From Deltaproteobacteria bacterium (lineage in GTDB: Bacteria > Myxococcota > B64-G9), in the NCBI GenBank assembly GCA_003647095.1, contig QMME01000063.1:1-14602 (forward strand): a DNA stretch of 14,602 nt, given 5' to 3'. This document shows, one piece after another, positions 9,190 through 14,602 of this stretch (its first letter is position 1; each line of letters starts with the position of its first letter). The notes below the pieces were generated by a model. It ran no database searches, was not told the DNA's origin, and saw only the letters and a program-made list of their open reading frames with translations. Made by a program: the position numbers and the translations under genes.

Positions 9190-9633
9190 ATGAGCGTCCA
9201 GCCGCGTAATCCCTACCCCACCGTCGACATCATCATCGAGGTGGAGGACCGGATCGTACTGGTGCGGCGGCGCAACCCGCCCCCGGGCTGGGCCCTGCCC
9301 GGAGGGTTCATCGACTACGGAGAATCGGCCGAACAAGCCGCCCGGCGCGAGGCCCGCGAGGAAACCGGCCTGGAGGTGGAGCTGCTGGAGCAGTTTCACA
9401 CCTACAGCGACCCGGATCGCGATCCCCGCCATCACACCCTCTCCGTGGTCTTCATCGCCCGGGCCCGGGGCCAACCACGTGGCGGCGACGATGCTGCCGC
9501 AGCCGGCCTGTTCGCTCCCGGGCGACTGCCAGCCCCCCTGGCCTTCGATCACGCCCGTATCATCGCCGACTGGTTGCAGTACCGCCGCGACGGGCAGCGG
9601 GGCCGTTTCACCATCAAGTCGGAGGAGTCATGA
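9190..9633 (+). CDS. Nudix hydrolase
   Basis: Nudix enzymes hydrolyse a nucleoside diphosphate linked to another group. The 147-residue protein has a complete Nudix box at 39-61 fitting Gx5Ex7REUxEExGU (G39, E45, R53, E54, E57, E58, G60, L61). It is preceded by RRRNPPPGWALPGG, typical of the ADP-ribose pyrophosphatase-like and 8-oxo-dGTPase-like branches. The N-terminal strand PTVDIIIEVEDRIVLVRR and the C-terminal FDHARIIADWL also fit. The exact substrate cannot be read from sequence. I chose ATG 9190 because the core family begins near here. An in-frame TTG at 9154 would add 12 residues and has GGGAG only 3 nt upstream, which is too close for good initiation. The stop overlaps the start of the AMMECR1 gene (ATGA), so the two are co-translated. 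It is divergent from ispDF. Confidence 0.92.
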   Translation: MSVQPRNPYPTVDIIIEVEDRIVLVRRRNPPPGWALPGGFIDYGESAEQAARREAREETGLEVELLEQFHTYSDPDRDPRHHTLSVVFIARARGQPRGGDDAAAAGLFAPGRLPAPLAFDHARIIADWLQYRRDGQRGRFTIKSEES

Positions 9634-10196
9634 CCGAAGAAAAACTGACCCCCGCAGAACGCCGGAGGCTGCTGCAGGTGGCCCGGCAAACCATCGCCCA
9701 GCAGCTCACCCAGGGCCGCTTCGAGCAGGTGGAGGCCGACAGCCCCGGCCTGTCACGACCCGGCGGCGCCTTCGTCACCCTGCACCTGCAGGGCCAGCTG
9801 CGTGGTTGCATCGGCACCTTCACCAGCGAACAACCACTGGTGTACACCGTGCAGGAGATGGCCGTTTCCGCCGCCCAGCGCGATCCCCGGTTCCCGCCCC
9901 TGCGCCCGGAGGAGTTGGACGCGGTGGACCTGGAGATATCGGTGCTCAGCCCGCTGCGCCAGATCGACGACCCGCAACTGGTGGAAGTGGGCCGTCACGG
10001 CATCTACATTACCCGCGGTTTCCACTCCGGGGTGCTGTTGCCCCAGGTGGCCACCGAGTACGGCTGGGATCGCGAAACCTTCCTGGATCACACCTGTCTC
10101 AAGGCCGGCCTGCCCCCGGGTTGCTGGCGCGAAGCGGGTACCCGCATCGAGGTCTTCGAGGCCGAGGTGTTCGGAGAGAAGGACGACAACGACTAG
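9630..10196 (+). CDS. amrA: AMMECR1-domain protein (AmmeMemoRadiSam system protein A)
   Basis: The 188 residues cover the AMMECR1 domain from end to end. Signature parts are GAFVTLHLQGQLRGCIG (46-62) with the invariant LRGCIG, AAQRDPRFPPLRPEEL (81-96), LEISVLSPLR (101-110), and the C-terminal block GVLLPQVATEYGWDRETFL (134-152) followed by HTCLKAGLP and CW. The family is found in all domains of life. In bacteria and archaea it often sits with a Memo-like protein and a radical SAM enzyme as the AmmeMemoRadiSam set, whose reaction is still unclear. Neither partner is in this window. The start is firm: GGAGG lies 5 nt upstream and the ATG overlaps the Nudix stop by 4 nt. It converges on the LETM1-like gene with 20 bp between the stops and no visible terminator hairpin. 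The symbol is tentative. Confidence 0.93.
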   Translation: MTEEKLTPAERRRLLQVARQTIAQQLTQGRFEQVEADSPGLSRPGGAFVTLHLQGQLRGCIGTFTSEQPLVYTVQEMAVSAAQRDPRFPPLRPEELDAVDLEISVLSPLRQIDDPQLVEVGRHGIYITRGFHSGVLLPQVATEYGWDRETFLDHTCLKAGLPPGCWREAGTRIEVFEAEVFGEKDDND

Positions 10197-10216
10197 TCCG
10201 GTCTCGGCCAGCTCGT

Positions 10217-11605
10217 CTATCCCTTGTCGTCCAGGGGATCGATTTCGTCATCCCCCAGGCCAGCCTGCTTATCCCGGCCCGCAAACGAACGGGGTTTGAG
10301 TTCGTCGGGCAGAAGCTTGAACACCAGCGGCAGCAACACCGCTCCCCCCGGCAGGGCGAATATTGCCAGCGAGGGGATGGCTCGCAGGATGTCGAGCAGG
10401 CGGCGAATCATCTCCCGGCGCTGTTGGCGAGTCAGGGTCTCACCGCGGCTGGCCTTCTTCAACAGCTCGGCCAGTTGCCGCGTGGAGGCGATCTCGGCGA
10501 CGATACGCTCCAGGTTGTCGCGGATGGAGTTCTGCAGCCGTCCCAGCCAGCGCTGCCGGTGAAAGCGCACCGCCGAGCCCACCATGAACAGATCCAGGAA
10601 GTCCTTGTTGCCCTCGTAGAAGGCCAGCACTTCGGCCTCACGCCGGGCCAGTTCCTCCGGCCCTACTCCCAGCCAGCCGGCCAGGTCGGCGATGTACACC
10701 GATTCCCGCTGACTGTAGTGACCATCGAGCATGGCCCCCAGCAATACCTGCTCGATGAGAAAGTCGCGGGCCCGGTCATCGCCGACCACCGCGGCCACCT
10801 CCGCCGGCTCCAGCTGGCCTCGTGCCAGAGCGTCCAGGCGGCGCCGGGCTCGTCGCGGAATGCCGGCCAGGCGCAGTTGCCGGCTCATCACCGACAGCGA
10901 ACCTGCATCCAGGGGACGGTCGGCCAGTGTCAACCCCACCATGGCTCGCAGCAGCAGTTCCCGCTCCTGATCGCGGTAGTCGAGAACCCTCTGCAGTGCC
11001 GGCTTATCCAAACCGCGTTCATAGTAAGCAATGGCCAGGCGCCCCAGGGTCTTGGCGTCCACGTAGGCCAGGGAGTTGTGCACCGGCAGGCCCAGCAGGG
11101 GATTGCCGGCAAGGTAAGCCTGTCGCCACAGGTCACGTTCCACCCACTGGGCCATCCGCTCCAGGCGAGCCTGGCCGATAGCCGGTGATGCCCGGGTGAT
11201 GGTGCGGTCGATACGGCGGGCCAGCCGCCAGCGGTTTCGCAGCAAGGCCAGGCAGACCAGAATCTCGCCGGTCTGCCGGGAAGGCTCAGCGCAATGGCTC
11301 ACGGCACAACCCACCTCCAGAACCAGGTCCACCTCCACCTTGAGGATGGCCATGAAAGCGGCCCGGCGGCGGCTGGCTCCTCCACTGGTATGCCTGGTGA
11401 GAGTAGCCACCGAGGCTAGTGGTGTACCGTAGACCAGCCCGGTCTGGCGCAGCCGTTGCTCCAGGAAACGGCGGATGGCGTCCGCCTGTTCGAGCCGCGG
11501 GTGCTCGGCGTGGAAATCCTCCCAGCGGGCCAGGGCCGCGCTGGCGTCGAAGCCAGAGACACAAGACCGCAAGAAGCGGCCCAGCCAGTGGCGAGGGGGC
11601 CTCAT
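10217..11605 (-). CDS. LETM1-like domain protein with TerB-like middle region
   Basis: This 462-residue protein ends in a LETM1-like block. LTRQQRREMIRRLLDILRAI (391-410) is followed by PSLAIFALPGGAVLLPLVFK (411-430) and LLPDELKPRSF, closely recalling the conserved proline/glycine-rich segment of mitochondrial LETM1 and its bacterial relatives. Residues about 270-330 (DFLIEQVLLGAMLDGHYSQR onward) look like a TerB-type helical bundle with a DG-x-x-x-x-x-E motif. The region 80-210 (KVEVDLVLEVGCAVSHCAEP; NPLLGLPVHNSLAYVDAKTL) has a weaker resemblance to EcsC or TerB-type helices. There is no signal peptide; the only strongly hydrophobic stretch is 411-430. Mitochondrial LETM1 acts in cation/proton exchange and ribosome contact, and the bacterial role is unknown. 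The ATG at 11605 is the only start after an in-frame TAA at 11620. GGGAG abuts it without spacing, so initiation may be weak or leaderless. It lies between converging amrA and the divergent lipoprotein gene. Confidence 0.75.
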   Translation of the reverse strand: MRPPRHWLGRFLRSCVSGFDASAALARWEDFHAEHPRLEQADAIRRFLEQRLRQTGLVYGTPLASVATLTRHTSGGASRRRAAFMAILKVEVDLVLEVGCAVSHCAEPSRQTGEILVCLALLRNRWRLARRIDRTITRASPAIGQARLERMAQWVERDLWRQAYLAGNPLLGLPVHNSLAYVDAKTLGRLAIAYYERGLDKPALQRVLDYRDQERELLLRAMVGLTLADRPLDAGSLSVMSRQLRLAGIPRRARRRLDALARGQLEPAEVAAVVGDDRARDFLIEQVLLGAMLDGHYSQRESVYIADLAGWLGVGPEELARREAEVLAFYEGNKDFLDLFMVGSAVRFHRQRWLGRLQNSIRDNLERIVAEIASTRQLAELLKKASRGETLTRQQRREMIRRLLDILRAIPSLAIFALPGGAVLLPLVFKLLPDELKPRSFAGRDKQAGLGDDEIDPLDDKG

Positions 11606-11742
11606 CTCCCATTTCGATTACCCCTCCCGGCTGGTCCGGGTCAAGCACAAAGCAGGTCCCGCCCCGTTTCGGGAAATATTCACCATCACTAAGGTGTTCC
11701 AGAAAATGACCAACACGTTGACCGGCCCTTGATGCAGATAGC

Positions 11743-11772
11743 TTGACACAATATGGAACCAGGGCCGACAAT
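11743..11772 (+). promoter_or_regulatory. Candidate sigma70-type promoter of the lipoprotein gene
   Basis: TTGACA (11743-11748), a perfect -35 consensus, is followed after 18 nt by GACAAT (11767-11772), matching the -10 at 4 of 6 positions. Transcription would start near 11779, just before the Shine-Dalgarno AAGGAGG (11781-11787) and the ATG at 11793. A small dyad, GGCCG (11763-11767) and CGGCC (11776-11780), straddles the -10 element and start point and could be an operator or a short 5' hairpin. A second TTGACC at 11718-11723 has no good -10 partner. Confidence 0.5.
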
Positions 11773-11792
11773 GCCCGGCCAAGGAGGATGAC

Positions 11793-12263
11793 ATGCGAAC
11801 GACCCTGGCGTTGCTGTTGCTGATACTTGCCACTGCTTGTGGACCCAAGCTGATTCCCGGCCTGGACATCGAGGTGCCCGACACACCCGACAACCGGGCC
11901 CTGTTGGCACTGATGGAGAAGTTTCAGCAGGCTTACGAGAACAAGGACGTAGAGGCCCTGGCCGGGCTCGCCTCCAGTTCCTTCTACGAAACTTGCGGTA
12001 CCAACGACACTGAAGACGATTACGATCTCCAGGGCCTGCGCCAGCACTTCAGCGAGTACTTCAAGATGATTGACAAGCTGTCGTTGAGCATCGCCCTGAA
12101 GGATGTCAAGGTTGAAGGAGATCGGGCCACCATCGATTTTCGTTTTCTGGCTCGCTACCTGACCAAGCTTCCCAGCGGAGAGCAGTGGCAACTCAAGGAC
12201 GACATCCAGCGCATGAAACTGGTGCGCGAAAACGGGCAGTGGAAGGTACAATCGGGCATGTAG
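11793..12263 (+). CDS. Lipoprotein with an NTF2/SnoaL-like domain
   Basis: The 156-residue product starts with a short lipoprotein signal peptide (MRTTLALLLLILATACG). The presumed lipidated residue is Cys16, with A-T-A at -3 to -1. This is an acceptable but not ideal lipobox, and Gly follows at +2. The mature part has the NTF2/SnoaL pattern: a long helix with LLALMEKFQQAYENKDVEAL (32-51), then ASSSFYETCG, an acidic DTEDDYDL turn, a helix QGLRQHFSEYFKM, and strands such as RATIDFRFLA and KLVRENGQWKVQSG. The terminal RENGQWKV motif is typical of SnoaL-like proteins of unknown ligand. It would be anchored in the envelope facing the periplasm. The start is firm, with AAGGAGG 5 nt upstream. Fbp follows 76 nt downstream with its own candidate promoter, so a functional tie is not implied. 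Confidence 0.82.
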   Translation: MRTTLALLLLILATACGPKLIPGLDIEVPDTPDNRALLALMEKFQQAYENKDVEALAGLASSSFYETCGTNDTEDDYDLQGLRQHFSEYFKMIDKLSLSIALKDVKVEGDRATIDFRFLARYLTKLPSGEQWQLKDDIQRMKLVRENGQWKVQSGM

Positions 12264-12271
12264 CCTCCCCC

Positions 12272-12302
12272 TTGTCAAAAAGACCTCCTTGTGTGCTAAC
12301 AT
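12272..12302 (+). promoter_or_regulatory. Candidate promoter of fbp
   Basis: TTGTCA (12272-12277) and TAACAT (12297-12302, 4 of 6 matches to the -10) are separated by 19 nt. TGC immediately before the -10 makes an extended -10 element, which can tolerate the long spacer. The start point would be near 12309, leaving a leader of about 30 nt before the fbp ATG at 12340. No riboswitch-like fold was seen in the leader. Confidence 0.35.
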
Positions 12303-12339
12303 CGGCGGCGTAGGTTCGGGCCGTCAAAGGGGGTCGAGT

Positions 12340-13410
12340 ATGAATGAACGAGTTTCCGAAGAGAGCCTGGAGTTGCGCAAACGCGAGTTCGATGAGTTCG
12401 AGGGTTTCAAAACGCTGGAGAGCTTCATTTCCGCCGAGCAACACCTGCATCCACGTTCGCGCGGCTTCTTCGCCGACATCCTGCGGCGCATCGGGGTAGC
12501 TTCCAAGATCATCGGCTCGCGCGTGCAACGGGCCGGCCTCACCAACGTGCTGGGCAAGGCCGGCCGGGTCAACATCCAGGGCGAACAGCAGATGAAGCTC
12601 GACGTCATGTCCAACGAACTGCTCATGAACACCCTGCAGTGGCTGCCGGCCGTGGCCGGCATGGCCTCGGAGGAGGAAGAGGGGGTGATGCGCCTGCCGC
12701 CACACCCCGACGAGCACGACACCTACGTGATCATGTTCGATCCCCTGGACGGCTCCTCCAACATCGACGCCAACGTCAGCATCGGCACCATCTTTTCCAT
12801 CCACCGCCGGGTCACCAAGTGGGGCGCCTGCGAGGAAGTCGATTTCCTGCAACCGGGCCGGCGCCTGCTGGCGGCAGGATACGTCATCTACGGTTCCAGT
12901 ACCATGTTCGTCTATTCCACCGGCAACGGAGTACACGGCTTCACCCTGGACCCGGAGGTGGGAGAATACGTGCTTTCCCACCCGGACATGCGCATTCCCG
13001 ACCAGTGCCGTTGTTTCTCGGCCAACGAAACCAACTACAAGCACTGGGACGAACCCACCAAGCGCTTTGCCGATCACATTCGCTTCGGCTCCGACCCCCA
13101 CTACGAGAAGACGTCGTCCCGCTACATCGGCTCCATGGTGGCCGACTTCCACCGCAACCTGCTCTACGGCGGTGTTTTTCTCTACCCGGCCGACAAGAAG
13201 CATCCTACCGGCAAGCTGCGCCTGCTTTTCGAGTGCGCCCCGCTGGCCTGGCTGGCCGAACAGGCCGGTGGCGCCGCCACCACCGGCCGCCAGGACATCC
13301 TCGACATCCAGCCCGAAAAGCTTCACCAGCGCTGCCCCATCGTCATCGGCAACAGCCGGGAAGTGGATCTCTACCGGCAGATGGTGGCTGACCACGACCA
13401 GGGCAACTAG
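12340..13410 (+). CDS. fbp: Class 1 fructose-1,6-bisphosphatase
   Basis: FBPase removes the 1-phosphate from fructose 1,6-bisphosphate, the committed step of gluconeogenesis (also used in the Calvin cycle), with magnesium in the cytosol. In 356 residues the class 1 signatures are clear: QMKLDVMSNELL (84-95), SEEEE (110-114), the metal site FDPLDGSSNIDANVSIGTIF (133-152), YGSSTMFVYSTGNGVHGFTL (184-203), RYIGSMVADFHRNLLYGGVF (261-280), the substrate lysine in GKLRLLFECAP (291-301) and the metal-binding glutamate in that same block. It is about 20 residues longer than the E. coli enzyme, mostly at the N terminus (charged, MNERVSEESLELRKREFDEF). The ATG at 12340 follows AAAGGGGG by about 6 nt. 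An upstream in-frame ATG at 12289 would add 17 non-homologous residues and is rejected. The stop TAG overlaps the opposing stop of the metallophosphoesterase gene. Confidence 0.97.
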   Translation: MNERVSEESLELRKREFDEFEGFKTLESFISAEQHLHPRSRGFFADILRRIGVASKIIGSRVQRAGLTNVLGKAGRVNIQGEQQMKLDVMSNELLMNTLQWLPAVAGMASEEEEGVMRLPPHPDEHDTYVIMFDPLDGSSNIDANVSIGTIFSIHRRVTKWGACEEVDFLQPGRRLLAAGYVIYGSSTMFVYSTGNGVHGFTLDPEVGEYVLSHPDMRIPDQCRCFSANETNYKHWDEPTKRFADHIRFGSDPHYEKTSSRYIGSMVADFHRNLLYGGVFLYPADKKHPTGKLRLLFECAPLAWLAEQAGGAATTGRQDILDIQPEKLHQRCPIVIGNSREVDLYRQMVADHDQGN

Positions 13411-14602
13411 CAGCGGCTGCGCCGGCGGCGCCAGACGAGGAGCACCGCCATCACCAGCAAGGGCAGGGCCAGGCAACCAGCCACGCAGGCTCCTCGCCCG
13501 GCTGCACACACCGTGGGCGGCGCCACCTCGAGGGTGGTGGCAAAGCTGCCGGGCGCCCCGCAGTCGTCGATCACCGTCAAGCGCACCGGGTAGTTGCCCG
13601 GGCGCCGGTAGGCGTGGCCGACCTTGACACCTCGGGCATCAAAACCGTCGCCGAAGTCCCACAGGTAGCGAACCAGGCGGCCACCGTCGGGATCGCGCGA
13701 AGCAGAAGCGTCGAACACCACTTCCTGGCCGGGAGTCACCCGGCGGGCCAGCTGGAAGTAGGGTTGGGGTACCTGGTTGTCACTGGCCCGTTCCCACTCG
13801 ATGCGCAACACCTGCTCGTCACCGGGTGCCACCGGAAAACTGCCAGCGCGCACCCCGGGAACCTCCACCTTGAAGTAGTAGAGGCGATGGCCGGACACGG
13901 CTACCCCGCTATCGACCATCTCCACCAGGCCGGCGCCGCTGCCACGCAGGCGTATTCCCTGGGGATAGGCGGGCAGCCAGGCCCGCAGGCGCCCCCGGGC
14001 CGCTTGCGGCAGGCCGTTGTGAACGACATAGAGCAACTGCCCCACCAGCCGGGCGCCGAATCCCGGTGCCGCTCCTTCTCCCGTCACCCACAGGTTGCCG
14101 GAGGGCACCGAGACCCAGCCGAAGCCGGGCTGGTAGCGGGCCGTAAGCAGGCGTCCGGCGGCAAACTGCAGCAGGCGGTAACCCCAGTAGCCGTCCTCGT
14201 CGTCGGGGGTGGAGGCCGAGGTGGCCAGTCGCATGAAGTGGATGCGCCGGCTGGCGCGAATGCCGGAACCCGGCACCAGTTCTGCACCGGGCTCGACGAA
14301 GGTATCCTCGTCGTCATGGATGTGGCCGGTGATGACGATGTCGACATGGCGGGCAATGAGTCGTAGCAGGCGCACGGCCGAGTTGTGGGTCTCGTCCTCG
14401 CCGGCGCGCTTATCGGCGGGATCGGAATCCCATTCGCTGCTGTCGTAATTCCACTCCTGGAAGGTACGCAGCCCCAGCGGCTCGGTGGGAAAGGGCAGGT
14501 TGGCATGGTAACGCCGCCCCCAGGGTTGTTCCCGCGTACCCCGGGGGTCCTGGTGCAACAGCAGCACCACCCGGCGCCCTGCCTGTTCGGCCCGCTGCAG
14601 CC
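13407..14602 (-). CDS. Metallophosphoesterase with PKD domain and C-terminal sorting-type tail, C-terminal part (5' end outside window)
   Basis: The frame is open to the right edge, encoding LQRAEQAGRRVVLLLHQDPR, so only the C-terminal part is visible. The GTG at 14570 is not the true start and is used below as residue 1. LLLHQDPR (3-10) and VDIVITGHIHDDEDT (76-90) are the late histidine motifs of calcineurin-type phosphoesterases (GHxH). The early Asp/His metal motifs lie off the edge. An acidic loop 42-62 intervenes. A beta-rich region covers about 100-270. A PKD domain (about 272-352) shows FDASASRDPDGGRLVRYLWD (286-305), then FGDG and HAYRRPGNYPVRLTVID (319-335). The C terminus has Cys-Ala-Ala, GACVAGC (360-366), a hydrophobic helix (367-380) and RRRRSRC, resembling MYXO-CTERM or other rhombosortase/exosortase-like tails. 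An exported, surface-anchored enzyme is likely. Its substrate is unknown. Confidence 0.82.
   Translation of the reverse strand, partial: LQRAEQAGRRVVLLLHQDPRGTREQPWGRRYHANLPFPTEPLGLRTFQEWNYDSSEWDSDPADKRAGEDETHNSAVRLLRLIARHVDIVITGHIHDDEDTFVEPGAELVPGSGIRASRRIHFMRLATSASTPDDEDGYWGYRLLQFAAGRLLTARYQPGFGWVSVPSGNLWVTGEGAAPGFGARLVGQLLYVVHNGLPQAARGRLRAWLPAYPQGIRLRGSGAGLVEMVDSGVAVSGHRLYYFKVEVPGVRAGSFPVAPGDEQVLRIEWERASDNQVPQPYFQLARRVTPGQEVVFDASASRDPDGGRLVRYLWDFGDGFDARGVKVGHAYRRPGNYPVRLTVIDDCGAPGSFATTLEVAPPTVCAAGRGACVAGCLALPLLVMAVLLVWRRRRSRC

Noticed and set aside
9479..11188. 569-codon open frame on the plus strand
   Set aside because: It runs out of frame through the end of the Nudix gene and amrA, then antisense through the LETM1-like gene. 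Its product is Arg/Pro/Gln-rich without domains.
11612..11645. TTGACC-N18-TAATCG on the minus strand as a promoter of the LETM1-like gene
   Set aside because: The -10 part matches consensus at only two of six positions, so it is not reported as a feature.
11286..12302. 338-codon open frame on the minus strand
   Set aside because: It crosses the lipoprotein gene antisense, the promoter spacer and the start of the LETM1-like gene in another frame. The lipoprotein has a strong Shine-Dalgarno, signal peptide and promoter, so that reading is preferred.
12193..13509. 438-codon open frame on the minus strand
   Set aside because: It is antisense to fbp, which has every class 1 FBPase motif. The Val/Gly/His-rich product is a typical high-GC shadow.

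Overview
This is a high-GC stretch (roughly two thirds G+C by eye, with many long antisense open frames) of a Gram-negative bacterial chromosome. The gene content suggests a deltaproteobacterium in the broad sense, most likely Myxococcota or a neighbouring phylum. The clues are a long DUF507 protein, a PEGA-repeat protein, a fused IspDF, a LETM1/TerB-like protein and a surface protein with a MYXO-CTERM-like tail. This placement is inferred from gene families, not from a marker tree. No transposase, integrase, CRISPR array, tRNA or rRNA gene was seen, and there is no gene-free stretch over 300 bp.

Layout. (a) Positions 2-1063, plus strand: the 3' end of a gene for a PEGA-repeat protein that enters from the left edge. 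(b) Positions 1083-8990, minus strand: one compact six-gene cluster transcribed right to left, ispDF, a two-helix membrane protein of unknown function, cysS, uvrB, uvrC, DUF507. Spacings are an 8-nt overlap, then gaps of 21, 10, 3 and 52 nt. (c) Positions 9190-10196, plus strand: a Nudix hydrolase and an AMMECR1/AmmeMemoRadiSam protein A joined by an ATGA overlap. (d) Positions 10217-11605, minus strand: a LETM1-like protein with a TerB-like middle. (e) Positions 11793-13410, plus strand: an NTF2/SnoaL-like lipoprotein and a class 1 fructose-1,6-bisphosphatase, each with its own candidate promoter. (f) Positions 13407-14602, minus strand: the 3' part of a gene for a metallophosphoesterase with a PKD domain and a C-terminal sorting-type tail, running off the right edge.

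How the genes fit together. The minus-strand cluster combines MEP-pathway isoprenoid synthesis (IspD and IspF activities), cysteinyl-tRNA synthesis and two of the three excinuclease subunits. These share no pathway, so it is best read as a housekeeping co-transcription unit. The Nudix-AMMECR1 pair is the best candidate for a functionally linked but poorly understood unit. Fbp supplies gluconeogenesis.

Nothing here is clearly a new multi-gene system. The points most worth a second look are a zinc-ribbon-like insertion in CysRS, the LETM1/TerB-like architecture, the unknown membrane protein between ispDF and cysS, the Nudix-AMMECR1 pair with a possible leaderless start, and the MYXO-CTERM-like tail.
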